From assembly GCA_021890755.1 (NCBI GenBank), contig JAKKUQ010000016.1, positions 1 through 36,807 of the forward strand: a DNA stretch of 36,807 nucleotides. The letters run 5' to 3'. A model generated the notes under the pieces. That model worked only from the letters and a program-made list of their open reading frames with translations. It had not been told where the DNA came from and did no database searches. This stretch comes from Thermosediminibacteraceae bacterium (GTDB taxonomy: Bacteria > Bacillota > Thermosediminibacteria > Thermosediminibacterales > Thermosediminibacteraceae). The position numbers and the translations under genes are program-made. Position 1 is the stretch's first letter, and every line of letters starts with the position of its first letter. This document shows, one piece after another, positions 1 through 8,182 of the stretch.

Positions 1-205
1 CAGGGCTACGGCTGAAACAGGAGCTTATACCAGCGATGGCCATGAACATCAAAGCTGAAAGCTTCCCTTTGTAGTACCAGAAGCCGCGAGTATAATCGAT
101 GTCCATGCCGAAATAGTAAGAAAGGTCGAATACGGCATGAAATATCACCATGAGGACTATAGCTATTCCACGGAAAAGATCGAGTTCAACGATGCGATTC
201 ATCAT
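1..205 (-). CDS. DUF1624 / heparan-alpha-glucosaminide N-acetyltransferase-like membrane protein (5' part only)
   Basis: The reverse strand reads open from ATG at 205 to the window edge, giving 68 residues; the C-terminus lies outside. The start MMNRIVELDLFRGIAIVL followed by MVIFHAVFDLSYYF fits the first transmembrane helix and the charged RGxA/FH motif of the DUF1624 (HGSNAT catalytic-like) family of multi-pass acyltransferases. A GGGG-containing SD lies about 7 nt upstream, and the adjacent ATG at 202 is an alternative start. Substrate is unknown. It is divergent from the AEC transporter. Family assignment rests on the N-terminus only. Confidence 0.72.
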   Translation of the reverse strand, partial: MMNRIVELDLFRGIAIVLMVIFHAVFDLSYYFGMDIDYTRGFWYYKGKLSALMFMAIAGISSCFSRSP

Positions 206-442
206 TCAAACCCCAGCCTTTCAGCTGTTTTTAACCTTAGTATACCATCCCTGTTGAAAATAACGCAGCAGGATTTCTTATCCAAAATGTAAAAATAAAT
301 AAAAACAGTGACTAATACTATAGTTTTGCGGAGTTTAGAATGGCAAGGAAAATGCGGCGATTTATAATGAAGCGAAACTTGCAAATATAATTTTCTCGGA
401 AAACAACCCTTTTTCAAAAACAAATAATAGGAAGGTATGGCT

Positions 443-1435
443 ATGAACTATGATGGCTTAATGGAATCAATTGCGACAATAATTATGCTTACGGGAATTG
501 GATTTTTAACGGCAAAGCTTGGAATAATTAAGGAAAATGATACAAAAGCTTTTTCCAATCTTATTTTTTATATAACATCCCCAGCTTTGATACTGTCCAG
601 CGTCACAGGGTATTTTACCCGGCAGACGATTCTCTCCTCTCTCGTCGTTCCTCAGTTTGCCGTGCTAATGACTATCCTTTCGTTAATTGCGGCATATGCC
701 GTTCAAAAGATAATAAAAATTGAAGATCCAACGAAAAAAGATGTGTTTTACCTAACCGTTTCCTTTTGCAATACTGTTTTTATTGGGTTACCTATAGTGA
801 CCTCAGTATACGGTGAAAGCGCAGCCAGTTATGTGTTTTTCTATGACCTTGGTTCGGGGATAATGCTTTGGACGTTGGGGATAAAACTTGCCTCTAGGGT
901 CTGTCCCACTGTTAAAAATGAAAAATCGCGTGAGGCCGGAGACTCCTTAAAGGCGTATCTTTTTACACTGGGTCGCTTTTTAAAGAACCTAATTAACCCG
1001 CCGATGGTAGCGCTGTCCTTGGCTGTTCTTATGGTTATGCTGCAAATACCTTTGCCGGAGTTAGTATACAGAACGGCAAAGACTTTGGGGAATATTACCA
1101 TCCCTCTTTCCATGTTGATTGTAGGTATGTCCGTAGGTCTTTCCCGTATTTCTAGTAGAGATATATTAGATCCGATGGTACTTTGGGCGGCCTCTATCAG
1201 GCTTATAATCTCCCCCCTCCTGGTAGGAGGAGTTGTATATTTTGTGCCAGTCCCCTTGATTCTCAAAAAGGTAATAACCATTGAAGCCGCAATGCCAGTC
1301 ATGATGTTTACGGCCATTCTGACCGATAAATACAATAAACATTCAGAGTTTGCGTCTAAGACGGTTTTAATCACCACGTTTCTTTCCATGATTACAATGC
1401 CAGCGGTAGTTTATGTGCTGGAATTGATTTATTAG
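443..1435 (+). CDS. AEC (auxin efflux carrier) family transporter
   Basis: A 330-residue, highly hydrophobic protein with about ten predicted membrane spans in two halves separated by a more polar stretch near residues 150-180. This is the size and layout of AEC permeases (TC 2.A.69), which move organic acids such as malate or malonate. An in-frame ATG at 437 sits only 1 nt after the SD (AGGAAGG, 429-435), so ATG 443, 7 nt away, is preferred. A second gene with its own SD followed directly but is now decayed (1461 onwards). The neighbouring sugar-acid genes suggest a carboxylate or sugar-acid substrate, which is inference only. Confidence 0.85.
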   Translation: MNYDGLMESIATIIMLTGIGFLTAKLGIIKENDTKAFSNLIFYITSPALILSSVTGYFTRQTILSSLVVPQFAVLMTILSLIAAYAVQKIIKIEDPTKKDVFYLTVSFCNTVFIGLPIVTSVYGESAASYVFFYDLGSGIMLWTLGIKLASRVCPTVKNEKSREAGDSLKAYLFTLGRFLKNLINPPMVALSLAVLMVMLQIPLPELVYRTAKTLGNITIPLSMLIVGMSVGLSRISSRDILDPMVLWAASIRLIISPLLVGGVVYFVPVPLILKKVITIEAAMPVMMFTAILTDKYNKHSEFASKTVLITTFLSMITMPAVVYVLELIY

Positions 1436-1460
1436 ATTTTAAAAGTTGGAGGCATGAATT

Positions 1461-1660
1461 ATGAGTAAAATCAACACTTTAAAATCTATCCCAATAAGAT
1501 GACCAAAGTGCAGTGTGATAAAATCTAGGATGTATCCAAAAAGGCGGTACCAGCCAAGTAGTAGACTACTGGAATCCGTAGACACGGTAAAAGTGAAAGG
1601 ATTGAATCTCCTAAACAGGCAACGATATGGTGGCGGAAAATTGCGATTTTTAAAAACGGT
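1461..1660 (+). pseudogene. Decayed gene downstream of the AEC transporter
   Basis: A good SD (GGAGG, 1448-1452) lies 8 nt before ATG 1461, but the frame stops after 13 codons (MSKINTLKSIPIR) at TGA 1500-1502. Coding-like text continues in shifted frames: MTKVQCDKI, DVSKKAVPAK, then VVDYWNP, separated by TAG codons and frameshifts. This fits a translated gene that recently lost its frame. I do not recognise the family. The 3' limit is approximate. It may have formed a transporter-enzyme pair with the AEC gene. Confidence 0.4.
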
Positions 1661-1915
1661 GTAACCCTATAAGTGTTTTTGGGGTAAAAAGTAGCTGATG
1701 ATTGTGAGTAACAGCTGAGAGAAATTTTGCAGAATGATTTAAACTATTAGTTTTTACACAAAATGATGACCGTTAGGTATTGCATATAACGTACGGCTTG
1801 ATATTGACAACGAAGGATGAATAGGGTAAGTATCTTTTTAAAGATGCTACACGCATTAAATTTCAAGCATTTACGCTTGTTGGTACAAGATGAGATTTAA
1901 GAATAGGAGGAAATT
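1661..1915 (+). other. Intergenic leader of the IclR regulator
   Basis: No gene is visible. A TTGACA hexamer lies at 1804-1809, but the best-spaced -10 (TAAGTA, 1827-1832) is poor. A short inverted repeat CAAGC/GCTTG (1864-1868 and 1875-1879) lies just before the SD of the regulator gene and could be an autoregulatory site. The SD AGGAGG is at 1905-1910. Confidence 0.3.
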
Positions 1916-2686
1916 ATGCAAAGGGAGAACAGCGTCCAATCCATTGAAAGAGCAATGAGAATATTAGAAGAGTTGGCGGAAGAAGAAGATGGCCTAGGTG
2001 TTACGGAACTCTCCGCCCGTGTGGGGCTTCATAAAAGTACCGTTCACCGCATTTTAAATACGTTGCTGCGGATGGGGTACGTGGAGCAAAACCCAAAAAG
2101 TGAAAAATACCGACTGGGTACAAAGCTTCTTTATCTAGGGGGAGCCATCCTGGACCGCATGGACATCAGGAAGGAGTCCCATGAGCTTTTGAAACAACTT
2201 GCTGAGGAAGTAAACGAAACGGTTCACTTGGTAATACCCGATAACGACAAAGCACTGTACATCGATAAAATAGACAGCAAAAGAACGATTCGAATGTACT
2301 CGCAAATAGGCCGCCACGTTCCATTACATGCATCGGCGGTAGGAAAGGCAATTCTTGCCTTTTCTTCGCCGGAGTATGTGCAGAAAGTTATAAAAAAAGG
2401 CTTGGATAGGTATACGAGAAACACTATAGTAGATCCCGACAGATTGATTGAACATTTAAAAGAAATAAGAGCGCAGGGTTATGCAGTGGATGATGAAGAA
2501 AACGAGGAAGGTATCAGATGTGTCGGCGCTCCCGTATTCGATTACACTGATAAAGTTATAGCCGCTATTAGTATATCTGGGTCCACCGTAACCATTCCTC
2601 CTGAGAGAGTTCCGGAACTTGCATCGAAAGTGGTAAACTACGCGCGAACAATATCCCGAAAGATGGGCTGGAGAGCCGGAGAGTAA
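1916..2686 (+). CDS. IclR-family transcriptional regulator (KdgR-like)
   Basis: 256 residues, the normal IclR length. An N-terminal winged helix-turn-helix (about residues 5-70: SVQSIERAMRILEELAEE, then LGVTELSARVGLHKSTVHRI) is followed by the IclR effector domain (about 80-250), including PLHASAVGKAILAF and the C-terminal GIRCVGAPVFDY segment. ATG 1916 follows AGGAGG by 5 nt. It lies directly upstream of KDPG aldolase and KDG kinase, so it probably senses 2-keto-3-deoxygluconate or a related uronate product and represses them through the palindrome at 2764-2782. Family call is firm; the ligand is inferred from context. Confidence 0.9.
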   Translation: MQRENSVQSIERAMRILEELAEEEDGLGVTELSARVGLHKSTVHRILNTLLRMGYVEQNPKSEKYRLGTKLLYLGGAILDRMDIRKESHELLKQLAEEVNETVHLVIPDNDKALYIDKIDSKRTIRMYSQIGRHVPLHASAVGKAILAFSSPEYVQKVIKKGLDRYTRNTIVDPDRLIEHLKEIRAQGYAVDDEENEEGIRCVGAPVFDYTDKVIAAISISGSTVTIPPERVPELASKVVNYARTISRKMGWRAGE

Positions 2687-2763
2687 ATCATAAAAAACAA
2701 AAAATTTTTATAAAATGAAGAAGGATTTTTTCCTATCAGTGGAGAAATATTTTTTACCCATGA

Positions 2764-2782
2764 AATGAAACAATGTTTCATT
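2764..2782. promoter_or_regulatory. 19-bp perfect palindrome, likely IclR/KdgR operator
   Basis: AATGAAACAATGTTTCATT is a perfect odd-length palindrome centred at 2773. It lies 78 bp after the IclR gene and 24 bp before the aldolase start. Its TGAAAC/GTTTCA arms resemble published KdgR boxes of the IclR family (TGAAA...TTTCA). No second copy was noticed upstream of the AEC, FAH or ABC genes. Palindrome is certain; its role is inferred. Confidence 0.7.
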
Positions 2783-2806
2783 ATTTGGAACACGGAGGGA
2801 TCTCTA

Positions 2807-3454
2807 ATGGACAAGTTAGAGGTAGTCCGAAGGATCATTGATTGTGGCGTTGTAGCCGTAGTTAGGGCAGAAAGTCCTGAACAGGCCTTAAAAATAGCAG
2901 AAGCTGTTAAGGCTGGCGGGATCGACGCCATAGAGATAACCATGACCGTGCCGGGAGCGTTGGATGTTATAAAAGAACTTTCCAGGGCATACCCTAACGG
3001 CGAGATCGTTATCGGTGCTGGCACCGTGCTGGACGCCGAGACGGCCAGAGCTGCCATGCTAGCAGGCGCGGAGTTTTTCGTGAGCCCCATATTTGATCCA
3101 GAAATGGTTAAGCTATGCAACCGCTACCGTAAGGTAACTATGCCAGGTGCTATGTCGGTGAAAGAAATAGTGCAGGTAATGGAATCCGGTGCCGATTTCG
3201 TGAAGCTGTTTCCGGGAAGTGCTTTTGGTCCCTCTTTCGTAAAAGCTATACTAGGTCCGCTTCCTCAGGCGCCTTTGGTACCAACTGGTGGAGTCAGCCT
3301 TGAAAATGTAGGCGAATGGATAAAAGCGGGTTGCATGGCGGTAGGGGTAGGCGGTGAGCTCACAAAAGGTGCAAAACACGGTGATTTTGCCCAGGTTGAG
3401 GAAACCGCAAGAAAATTTATACAAGCCGTAAAACAGGCCAGAAATAAAAAATAA
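2807..3454 (+). CDS. eda: 2-dehydro-3-deoxyphosphogluconate (KDPG) aldolase
   Basis: 215-residue class I aldolase that splits KDPG to pyruvate and glyceraldehyde-3-phosphate. Visible motifs include VVAVVRAES near the N-terminus, Glu43 in AIEITMTVPGA, the GAGTVLD segment, and the Schiff-base Lys133 in FVKLFPGS, at the same position as E. coli Eda. The frame is open upstream to an ATG at 2765, but that codon lies inside the palindrome and lacks an SD. ATG 2807, 7 nt after GGAGGG (2794-2799), is the likely start. It is followed 12 nt later by KDG kinase, forming a two-gene operon that ends at a strong terminator (4520-4545). Confidence 0.93.
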   Translation: MDKLEVVRRIIDCGVVAVVRAESPEQALKIAEAVKAGGIDAIEITMTVPGALDVIKELSRAYPNGEIVIGAGTVLDAETARAAMLAGAEFFVSPIFDPEMVKLCNRYRKVTMPGAMSVKEIVQVMESGADFVKLFPGSAFGPSFVKAILGPLPQAPLVPTGGVSLENVGEWIKAGCMAVGVGGELTKGAKHGDFAQVEETARKFIQAVKQARNKK

Positions 3455-3466
3455 GGAGGCGTATTT

Positions 3467-4492
3467 ATGGCCAATAAAGTAGTCACCTTTGGAGAGATAA
3501 TGTTACGTCTTACTCCACCCAATTATCTAAGGATAGTCCAGGCAGATTCATTCGATGTAACCTTTGGAGGCGGCGAAGCAAATGTAGCGGTGTCCCTGGC
3601 CAATTACGGGGAAGAGGCTTATTTTGTAACAAAGGTACCAGATAATCCTGTGGGTCAGGCGGCTATTAATCATCTCAGGCGTTACGGAGTACGCACCGAT
3701 TATATAATAAAAGGCGGAGAAAGACTTGGCATATACTTTAATGAAATGGGAGCATCCCAGCGCCCGTCATTAGTGGTTTACGACAGGAAGTACTCGGCCA
3801 TATCCGAGGCAAAGCCCGAGGAATTTGACTGGGAGCGGATTCTCGATGGAGCACGTTGGTTCCACTTTACTGGTATAACCCCTGCCTTAGGTGACAACCT
3901 GGCCCAGGCCTGTCTCGACGCGGTGAAAACCGCAAAGAAGTTAGGGGTTACTGTAAGCTGCGACCTGAATTACAGGAAGAAACTTTGGTCACCGGAAAAG
4001 GCTCGCGAAGTCATGACTACTTTAATGGAGTATGTAGACTTTGCTATTGGAAACGAAGAAGATGCGGAAAAGGTCTTTGGCATAAAGGCCGCATTTTCAG
4101 ATGTGACGAAGGGTGTTTTGAACGAAGAAGGGTATCGTGAAGTGGCAAGACAGTTATTAGAAAAATTCTCTCTGAAAGGTGTCGCCATAACTCTGCGCGA
4201 GAGCTTTTCCGCTTTTGACAACGGGTGGTCCGCTCTTTATTACGACGGAAAAGAATTTTACAGGTCCAGAAGGTATGAAATCCATATCGTTGACCGTGTG
4301 GGGGGAGGCGACTCTTTTGCCGGTGGGCTTATCTACGCCCTCCTGAACGGCTATTCTCCCCAGGATGCTGTGGAATTTGCAGTGGCTGCGTCCTGCTTGA
4401 AGCATACCATAGTTGGTGATTTCAACCATGTGACATTGAGCGAAGTAAAAAACTTGATGAAAGGCGATGCATCCGGAAGGGTGCAGAGGTAG
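3467..4492 (+). CDS. kdgK: 2-keto-3-deoxygluconate (KDG) kinase, PfkB family
   Basis: 341-residue ribokinase/PfkB sugar kinase that phosphorylates KDG to KDPG, the substrate of the aldolase encoded just upstream. The N-terminal PfkB motif GGGEANVAVSLANYG (about residues 35-49) and the C-terminal ATP/anion-hole motif VGGGDSFAGG with catalytic Asp282 are present. The start ATG 3467 follows AAGGAGG. The tail runs somewhat past the usual PfkB end. Neighbourhood makes KDG the best substrate; fructokinase-like specificity cannot be excluded from sequence alone. Confidence 0.9.
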   Translation: MANKVVTFGEIMLRLTPPNYLRIVQADSFDVTFGGGEANVAVSLANYGEEAYFVTKVPDNPVGQAAINHLRRYGVRTDYIIKGGERLGIYFNEMGASQRPSLVVYDRKYSAISEAKPEEFDWERILDGARWFHFTGITPALGDNLAQACLDAVKTAKKLGVTVSCDLNYRKKLWSPEKAREVMTTLMEYVDFAIGNEEDAEKVFGIKAAFSDVTKGVLNEEGYREVARQLLEKFSLKGVAITLRESFSAFDNGWSALYYDGKEFYRSRRYEIHIVDRVGGGDSFAGGLIYALLNGYSPQDAVEFAVAASCLKHTIVGDFNHVTLSEVKNLMKGDASGRVQR

Positions 4493-4519
4493 AAGCTTTC
4501 CCCCCTGAGTGTATTGAAA

Positions 4520-4545
4520 GCCTGCTTATAGCAGGCGATTTTTTT
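4520..4545 (+). terminator. Rho-independent terminator of eda-kdgK
   Basis: 7-bp stem GCCTGCT/AGCAGGC (4520-4526 and 4530-4536) with loop TAT, followed by GA and T7 (4539-4545). Confidence 0.9.
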
Positions 4546-4570
4546 AATAACCATACAAAGGAGGGTGTAC

Positions 4571-5329
4571 ATGATGACTAAGTTTGTACGTTTTGATTCG
4601 GGTCAGGGAGCAGTATACGGGGTCCTGGAAGGAGAAAAGGTGTTCCCCGTGAGCGGCAGCATTTTTGGAAAGTGGGAAAAGTCGGATTGGGGATATCGTG
4701 TGGATGAAGTAAAATTCCTTGCACCATGTGAACCCACCAAAGTAGTGTGCGTCGGCACCAATTATCATGAGGTCGTAGAAAAAAAGGGAGAAGCGGCGCC
4801 GGAAGAGCCGGTCATATTCTTAAAGCCACCTACTTCGGTTATAGGTCCAGAAGACGCCATTGTCATACCCCCAGGAGTAAAAGAGCTGAATTTCGAGGTT
4901 GAACTGGTAGTGGTGATAAAAGAAAGGGTCAGATGCGTATCACCGGAAGAAGCAAAAAACTACATACTGGGATATACCTGCGGCAACGACGTTACTGCAA
5001 AAGACTTCATGGAAAAAGGAAAGCCCTGGACCAGGGCTAAGGGTTACGATACCTTTATGCCCGTAGGCCCCTGCATAGCTACCGGTATTGACGGGGATAA
5101 CCTGGCCATAAGGATGTACCATAACGGAAAGTTAGTCCAGGACAGCAACACTTCCGACATGATATTCGGTGTCGCAAAACTCGTGTCTTTTGTATCGCAC
5201 ATAATGACCTTGAATCCGGGGGATCTGATAAGCACCGGCACTCCACCCGGAAAGGGTATCCTAAAGCCCGGCGATATTGTGGAAGCTGAAATTGAGGGAA
5301 TAGGCAGGTTGAAAAATTACGTAAAATAA
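4571..5329 (+). CDS. Fumarylacetoacetate hydrolase (FAH) family protein
   Basis: 252 residues. The C-terminal FAH fold is clear: KVVCVGTNYHEVVE, the metal-binding acidic motif LNFEVELVVVI, YTCGNDVTAKDFM, then NPGDLISTGTPPGKG. This family covers acylpyruvate hydrolases, 2-hydroxyhepta-2,4-dienedioate isomerases and some sugar-acid enzymes; the exact reaction is unknown. The SD AAAGGAGGG (4557-4565) precedes ATG 4571 and ATG 4574, both usable. It has its own terminator and sits between the KDG genes and the sugar ABC importer, suggesting a sugar-acid or keto-acid role. A decayed second copy lies at 10191-10311. Confidence 0.88.
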   Translation: MMTKFVRFDSGQGAVYGVLEGEKVFPVSGSIFGKWEKSDWGYRVDEVKFLAPCEPTKVVCVGTNYHEVVEKKGEAAPEEPVIFLKPPTSVIGPEDAIVIPPGVKELNFEVELVVVIKERVRCVSPEEAKNYILGYTCGNDVTAKDFMEKGKPWTRAKGYDTFMPVGPCIATGIDGDNLAIRMYHNGKLVQDSNTSDMIFGVAKLVSFVSHIMTLNPGDLISTGTPPGKGILKPGDIVEAEIEGIGRLKNYVK

Positions 5330-5341
5330 TTGGAAATAATT

Positions 5342-5375
5342 GGGGCGTCCTTATGTTTTTAGGATGCCCCGTTGT
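5342..5375 (+). terminator. Terminator-like hairpin after the FAH gene
   Basis: 10-bp stem GGGGCGTCCT/AGGATGCCCC (5342-5351 and 5361-5370, one G-U pair). The following tract (GTTGTATAAT) is only weakly T-rich. Confidence 0.65.
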
Positions 5376-5419
5376 ATAATATGCAACTGTTGGTAAAGCA
5401 AGTTTAGCTTATTTGAGTA

Positions 5420-5578
5420 GTGAAAAAGAAGTACAGGGAATTTTTGCGTAGCGTAAATCTTACGGATCCGATGCTCGTAAAAGATGAACAGGAATATGCT
5501 GGCGATGTAATGGAGGAAGGCAATGCCCGTGATAGCGAAAACATTATGACAAGCTTCCTTCGACGGTTCAAATACTGA
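5420..5578 (+). other. Coding-like 52-codon frame, possibly a gene remnant
   Basis: A GTG-started frame of 52 residues (VKKKYREFLRSVNLTDPM at the start, FLRRFKY at the end) with acidic, protein-like composition. No convincing SD precedes the GTG. I do not recognise it. It may be a very small gene or the 3' end of a deleted one. The remainder of the 5330-5721 gap holds the hairpin above, an A/T-rich tract and the promoter of the ABC operon. Confidence 0.25.
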
Positions 5579-5633
5579 TGAATAGCCTTTTTTTTTTCGA
5601 AAAAATATTAGAAATTTTTATGAAAATATGAAG

Positions 5634-5663
5634 TAGACAATGTCCAGCGTTTTATATTATAAT
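5634..5663 (+). promoter_or_regulatory. Sigma-A-type promoter of the sugar ABC operon
   Basis: -35 TAGACA (5634-5639), 18-bp spacer, -10 TATAAT (5658-5663). An A/T-rich tract upstream (5588-5630) could act as an UP element. The start codon lies 58 bp after the -10. Confidence 0.65.
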
Positions 5664-5721
5664 TCTAATTGGATTATGTAAACCAAAAATAAATTATATT
5701 GCTAGGAGGGGGGTCTTGTTC

Positions 5722-7122
5722 ATGAAGAAATTTTTAAGCGTGAGTCTTATTGTTGCTCTGACTTTAAGTTTGTTATTGTCAGGGTGCTCTAAAGAAGACC
5801 GGCCTAGCAATGCTGAAGGGAAAATTGAAACCGTAGTGATTAAAGTTGAATCATATGGTTCTCCAGCAGATTCGACGAGGGCGACTAATTTAAAGGAGGC
5901 AGCAGAGGAATTAAATAGGATTCTTGAAGAGAAAGGTGATAATAGAAGGGTAGAAGTTAGTGAAAGTCACGTTTCATCGGGATACGAAGAATACAATAAA
6001 AAATTTATGTTGGCCCACAAGTCTGGTGGAGGAGCTGATATTAGGGCAATAGGTCATTCCGATGTAGCTATGTTGGCTGAGGGAGGCTACATATTACAGC
6101 TGGATGATTATGTAAACAACTCCGAATGGGGCAAGTATGTAAAAGACATATATCCAAATTTATGGGAAGCTGCTAAATGGAATGGGAAAATTTACGGAGT
6201 ACCCCAGGATACTGAAGTAAGAGTTGTGTATTTCAGGAAAGATGTTTTGAAAAAGTTAGGATGGTCCGATGAAGAAATTGCCTCATTACCAGAGAAAATT
6301 AAAAATGGCGAATTTACTTTAGAAGATATGACAAAAGTAGCAAAGGAAGCTATGGAAAAGGGGTTTGTAAAAGCTGGTATATATCACAGACCAAATAATG
6401 GGGCCTATTTTAGCGCTTTTGTGTATAATTTTGGCGGTAAGCTTTATGATGAAAATGCCAATAAATTAGTATTTGATAGGAAAGCTATAAAGGATACATT
6501 AGATTACTTTTACAGAATCGCCCAAGTGGAAAAAGTTCTGCCTTCAGGTATGACTTCCATGGAATGGAGACAAATCCATAAAGATTGGGTAGAAGGCAAA
6601 GTGCTTTTCTGGTATGGTGGAACCTGGCATTGGGGAGAATACCAGAAAGTGGACTATCACAGTGAATTGGGCAAATTGACTGAAGACTATATGTTTGAAA
6701 ATATGGGGTACGCTTTGGTGCCCGCACCGACTAAAGGTGGGAGACCTTTGACTCTTTCTAGCCCATACTTGTACGTGATAAACAGCAATACGAAGCATCC
6801 GGACCTTGCTTTTGCGTTAGTTGCTATTGCGTCACAGCCTAAGTATAACGTTAAGCATGCGGTGAATTCAGGACACCTTGTTATAAGCCCCGCTGCGGCG
6901 GAGGACCTGTTATATAAAGAGAATAGATTTTTAAAAGATGTGCAATATATGCTGGACTATACTACAGTTCAACCAAATCACCCGGAATTTGGGAAACTTA
7001 GCAATGCACTTTTTAAAGCCATTCAGTCTGTCGAAATGGGAGAATACACCCCCGAGCAAGCTGTTAAATGGTTAGAAGAACAGGTAAAAAATGATATAAA
7101 AGAAATAATGTTTGTGAATTAA
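5722..7122 (+). CDS. Sugar ABC transporter substrate-binding lipoprotein
   Basis: 466-residue family 1 extracellular solute-binding protein. A lipoprotein signal ends in LLLSGC, so Cys22 would be lipidated and the protein anchored outside the membrane. The mature part has the MalE-like layout, with EVRVVYFRKDVLKKLGW around the domain cross-over and ASQPKYNVKHAVNSGHLVISP towards the C-terminus. TTG at 5716 is open but only 2 nt from the SD; ATG 5722, 8 nt after AGGAGGGGGG, is preferred. It is first in an operon with two permeases and an ATPase. The ligand cannot be read from sequence; neighbouring KDG genes make an oligosaccharide or uronide plausible. Confidence 0.92.
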   Translation: MKKFLSVSLIVALTLSLLLSGCSKEDRPSNAEGKIETVVIKVESYGSPADSTRATNLKEAAEELNRILEEKGDNRRVEVSESHVSSGYEEYNKKFMLAHKSGGGADIRAIGHSDVAMLAEGGYILQLDDYVNNSEWGKYVKDIYPNLWEAAKWNGKIYGVPQDTEVRVVYFRKDVLKKLGWSDEEIASLPEKIKNGEFTLEDMTKVAKEAMEKGFVKAGIYHRPNNGAYFSAFVYNFGGKLYDENANKLVFDRKAIKDTLDYFYRIAQVEKVLPSGMTSMEWRQIHKDWVEGKVLFWYGGTWHWGEYQKVDYHSELGKLTEDYMFENMGYALVPAPTKGGRPLTLSSPYLYVINSNTKHPDLAFALVAIASQPKYNVKHAVNSGHLVISPAAAEDLLYKENRFLKDVQYMLDYTTVQPNHPEFGKLSNALFKAIQSVEMGEYTPEQAVKWLEEQVKNDIKEIMFVN

Positions 7123-7186
7123 CTTTCCTTCTACCTTTGTAATGAAAATCAGCTGACAAATATATAGATGTAAGGGGGTGCATCCG

Positions 7187-8182
7187 TTGCCTGAATTAGA
7201 AGCAGAAATATGCGAAAACGTGAGGGCAAAAAAGGCTTCAATGGAAGGTTTGCACAAATTTTTGAAAGCATTGCCTTTCTTGGGGCCTTTTTTGTTCCTC
7301 ATTATACTTTTTTACCTTGTACCGGTAACTTTGACTTTTATAATGTCTTTAACGAGCATGGATTATACACTGGAATGGAATTTTGTAGGATTAGAAAATT
7401 TTATGCGATTTTTCCAGGATAGTAGCGTAAAAATAGTAATTTTCAATACGGTAAAATACGTGGTGTTTACATTAATTATCAACGTAGGTTTTGGCTTTTT
7501 GTTGGCTATAGCGACAAGCTATTTTATAAGAAATGAAAACATCATGCTTTTATTCCAAACGATATGGATGCTGCCGAGGATGACACCGCCCGTTGTTTAC
7601 GCCCTGTTGTGGTTGTGGTTTTTAGATCCAACAGAAGCAGGAATGCTAAATAGCCTGTTAGGCAAACTATTTGGTTTACCTGCGCAGAATTGGATATTGA
7701 ATCACCCCATGAAAGTAGTAATAATTGCTAATGGATTAATAGGTGTTTCGCTGGCAATGGTTGTGTTTTCAGCATCGATAAAATCCATACCACCTGATTA
7801 TTTTAGAGCGGCAAGTGTAGATGGGGCTTCGGATTGGGATATTATAAGGTATGTAATAATTCCGTTTTTAAAATGGCCCATAATGTTTATGACTATATGG
7901 CAAACTCTTTCGCTTATTACTTCTTACGAATACATTTTACTTATCACCGACGGAGGGCCTCTCAACAAAAGTGAAGTTTGGTCGCTTTTTTCGTACCACA
8001 AAGCTTTTAGCAACTATGAGTTTGGCTACGGGGCCGCAATATCGATGGTTCTAGTAATTCTTGCAGTGATCATTGCTATTATAATGCTAAAGGTTTTCGG
8101 ATATGACGCAATAATGAGGAGGGGCAATATTGACAGTACGAGAGGTGATGCAGATGATAAACGCAAAAACGTCGCTTTCTAG
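7187..8182 (+). CDS. Sugar ABC transporter permease 1 (MalF/UgpA-like)
   Basis: About 331 residues with six membrane spans and the permease EAA loop (YFRAASVDGASDWDIIRYVIIPFLKW), which couples to the ATPase. The frame is open from GTG 7178, but that codon overlaps the SD (AAGGGGG, 7172-7178). TTG 7187, 8 nt downstream, is the likelier start. The hydrophilic N-terminus precedes the first span (LPFLGPFLFLIILFYLVPV). It overlaps permease 2 by about 50 bp, consistent with translational coupling. Confidence 0.9.
   Translation: MPELEAEICENVRAKKASMEGLHKFLKALPFLGPFLFLIILFYLVPVTLTFIMSLTSMDYTLEWNFVGLENFMRFFQDSSVKIVIFNTVKYVVFTLIINVGFGFLLAIATSYFIRNENIMLLFQTIWMLPRMTPPVVYALLWLWFLDPTEAGMLNSLLGKLFGLPAQNWILNHPMKVVIIANGLIGVSLAMVVFSASIKSIPPDYFRAASVDGASDWDIIRYVIIPFLKWPIMFMTIWQTLSLITSYEYILLITDGGPLNKSEVWSLFSYHKAFSNYEFGYGAAISMVLVILAVIIAIIMLKVFGYDAIMRRGNIDSTRGDADDKRKNVAF

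Noticed and set aside
341-357. Possible sigma-54 promoter (TGGCA, GG-N10-GC) before the AEC gene
   Set aside because: Spacing fits but the -12 element is imperfect, no activator site is seen, and about one such match is expected by chance in a window this size.
841-1389. 182-residue minus-strand frame inside the AEC gene
   Set aside because: Shadow of a clear membrane-protein gene; no SD and no recognisable motif.
1551-1572. Small inverted repeat AGTAGT/ACTACT
   Set aside because: Short, inside decayed coding sequence, and has no T-tract or gene-proximal position.
2765-2806. Upstream ATG extension of KDPG aldolase
   Set aside because: Lies in the operator palindrome, lacks an SD and is not aldolase-like; ATG 2807 has a proper SD.
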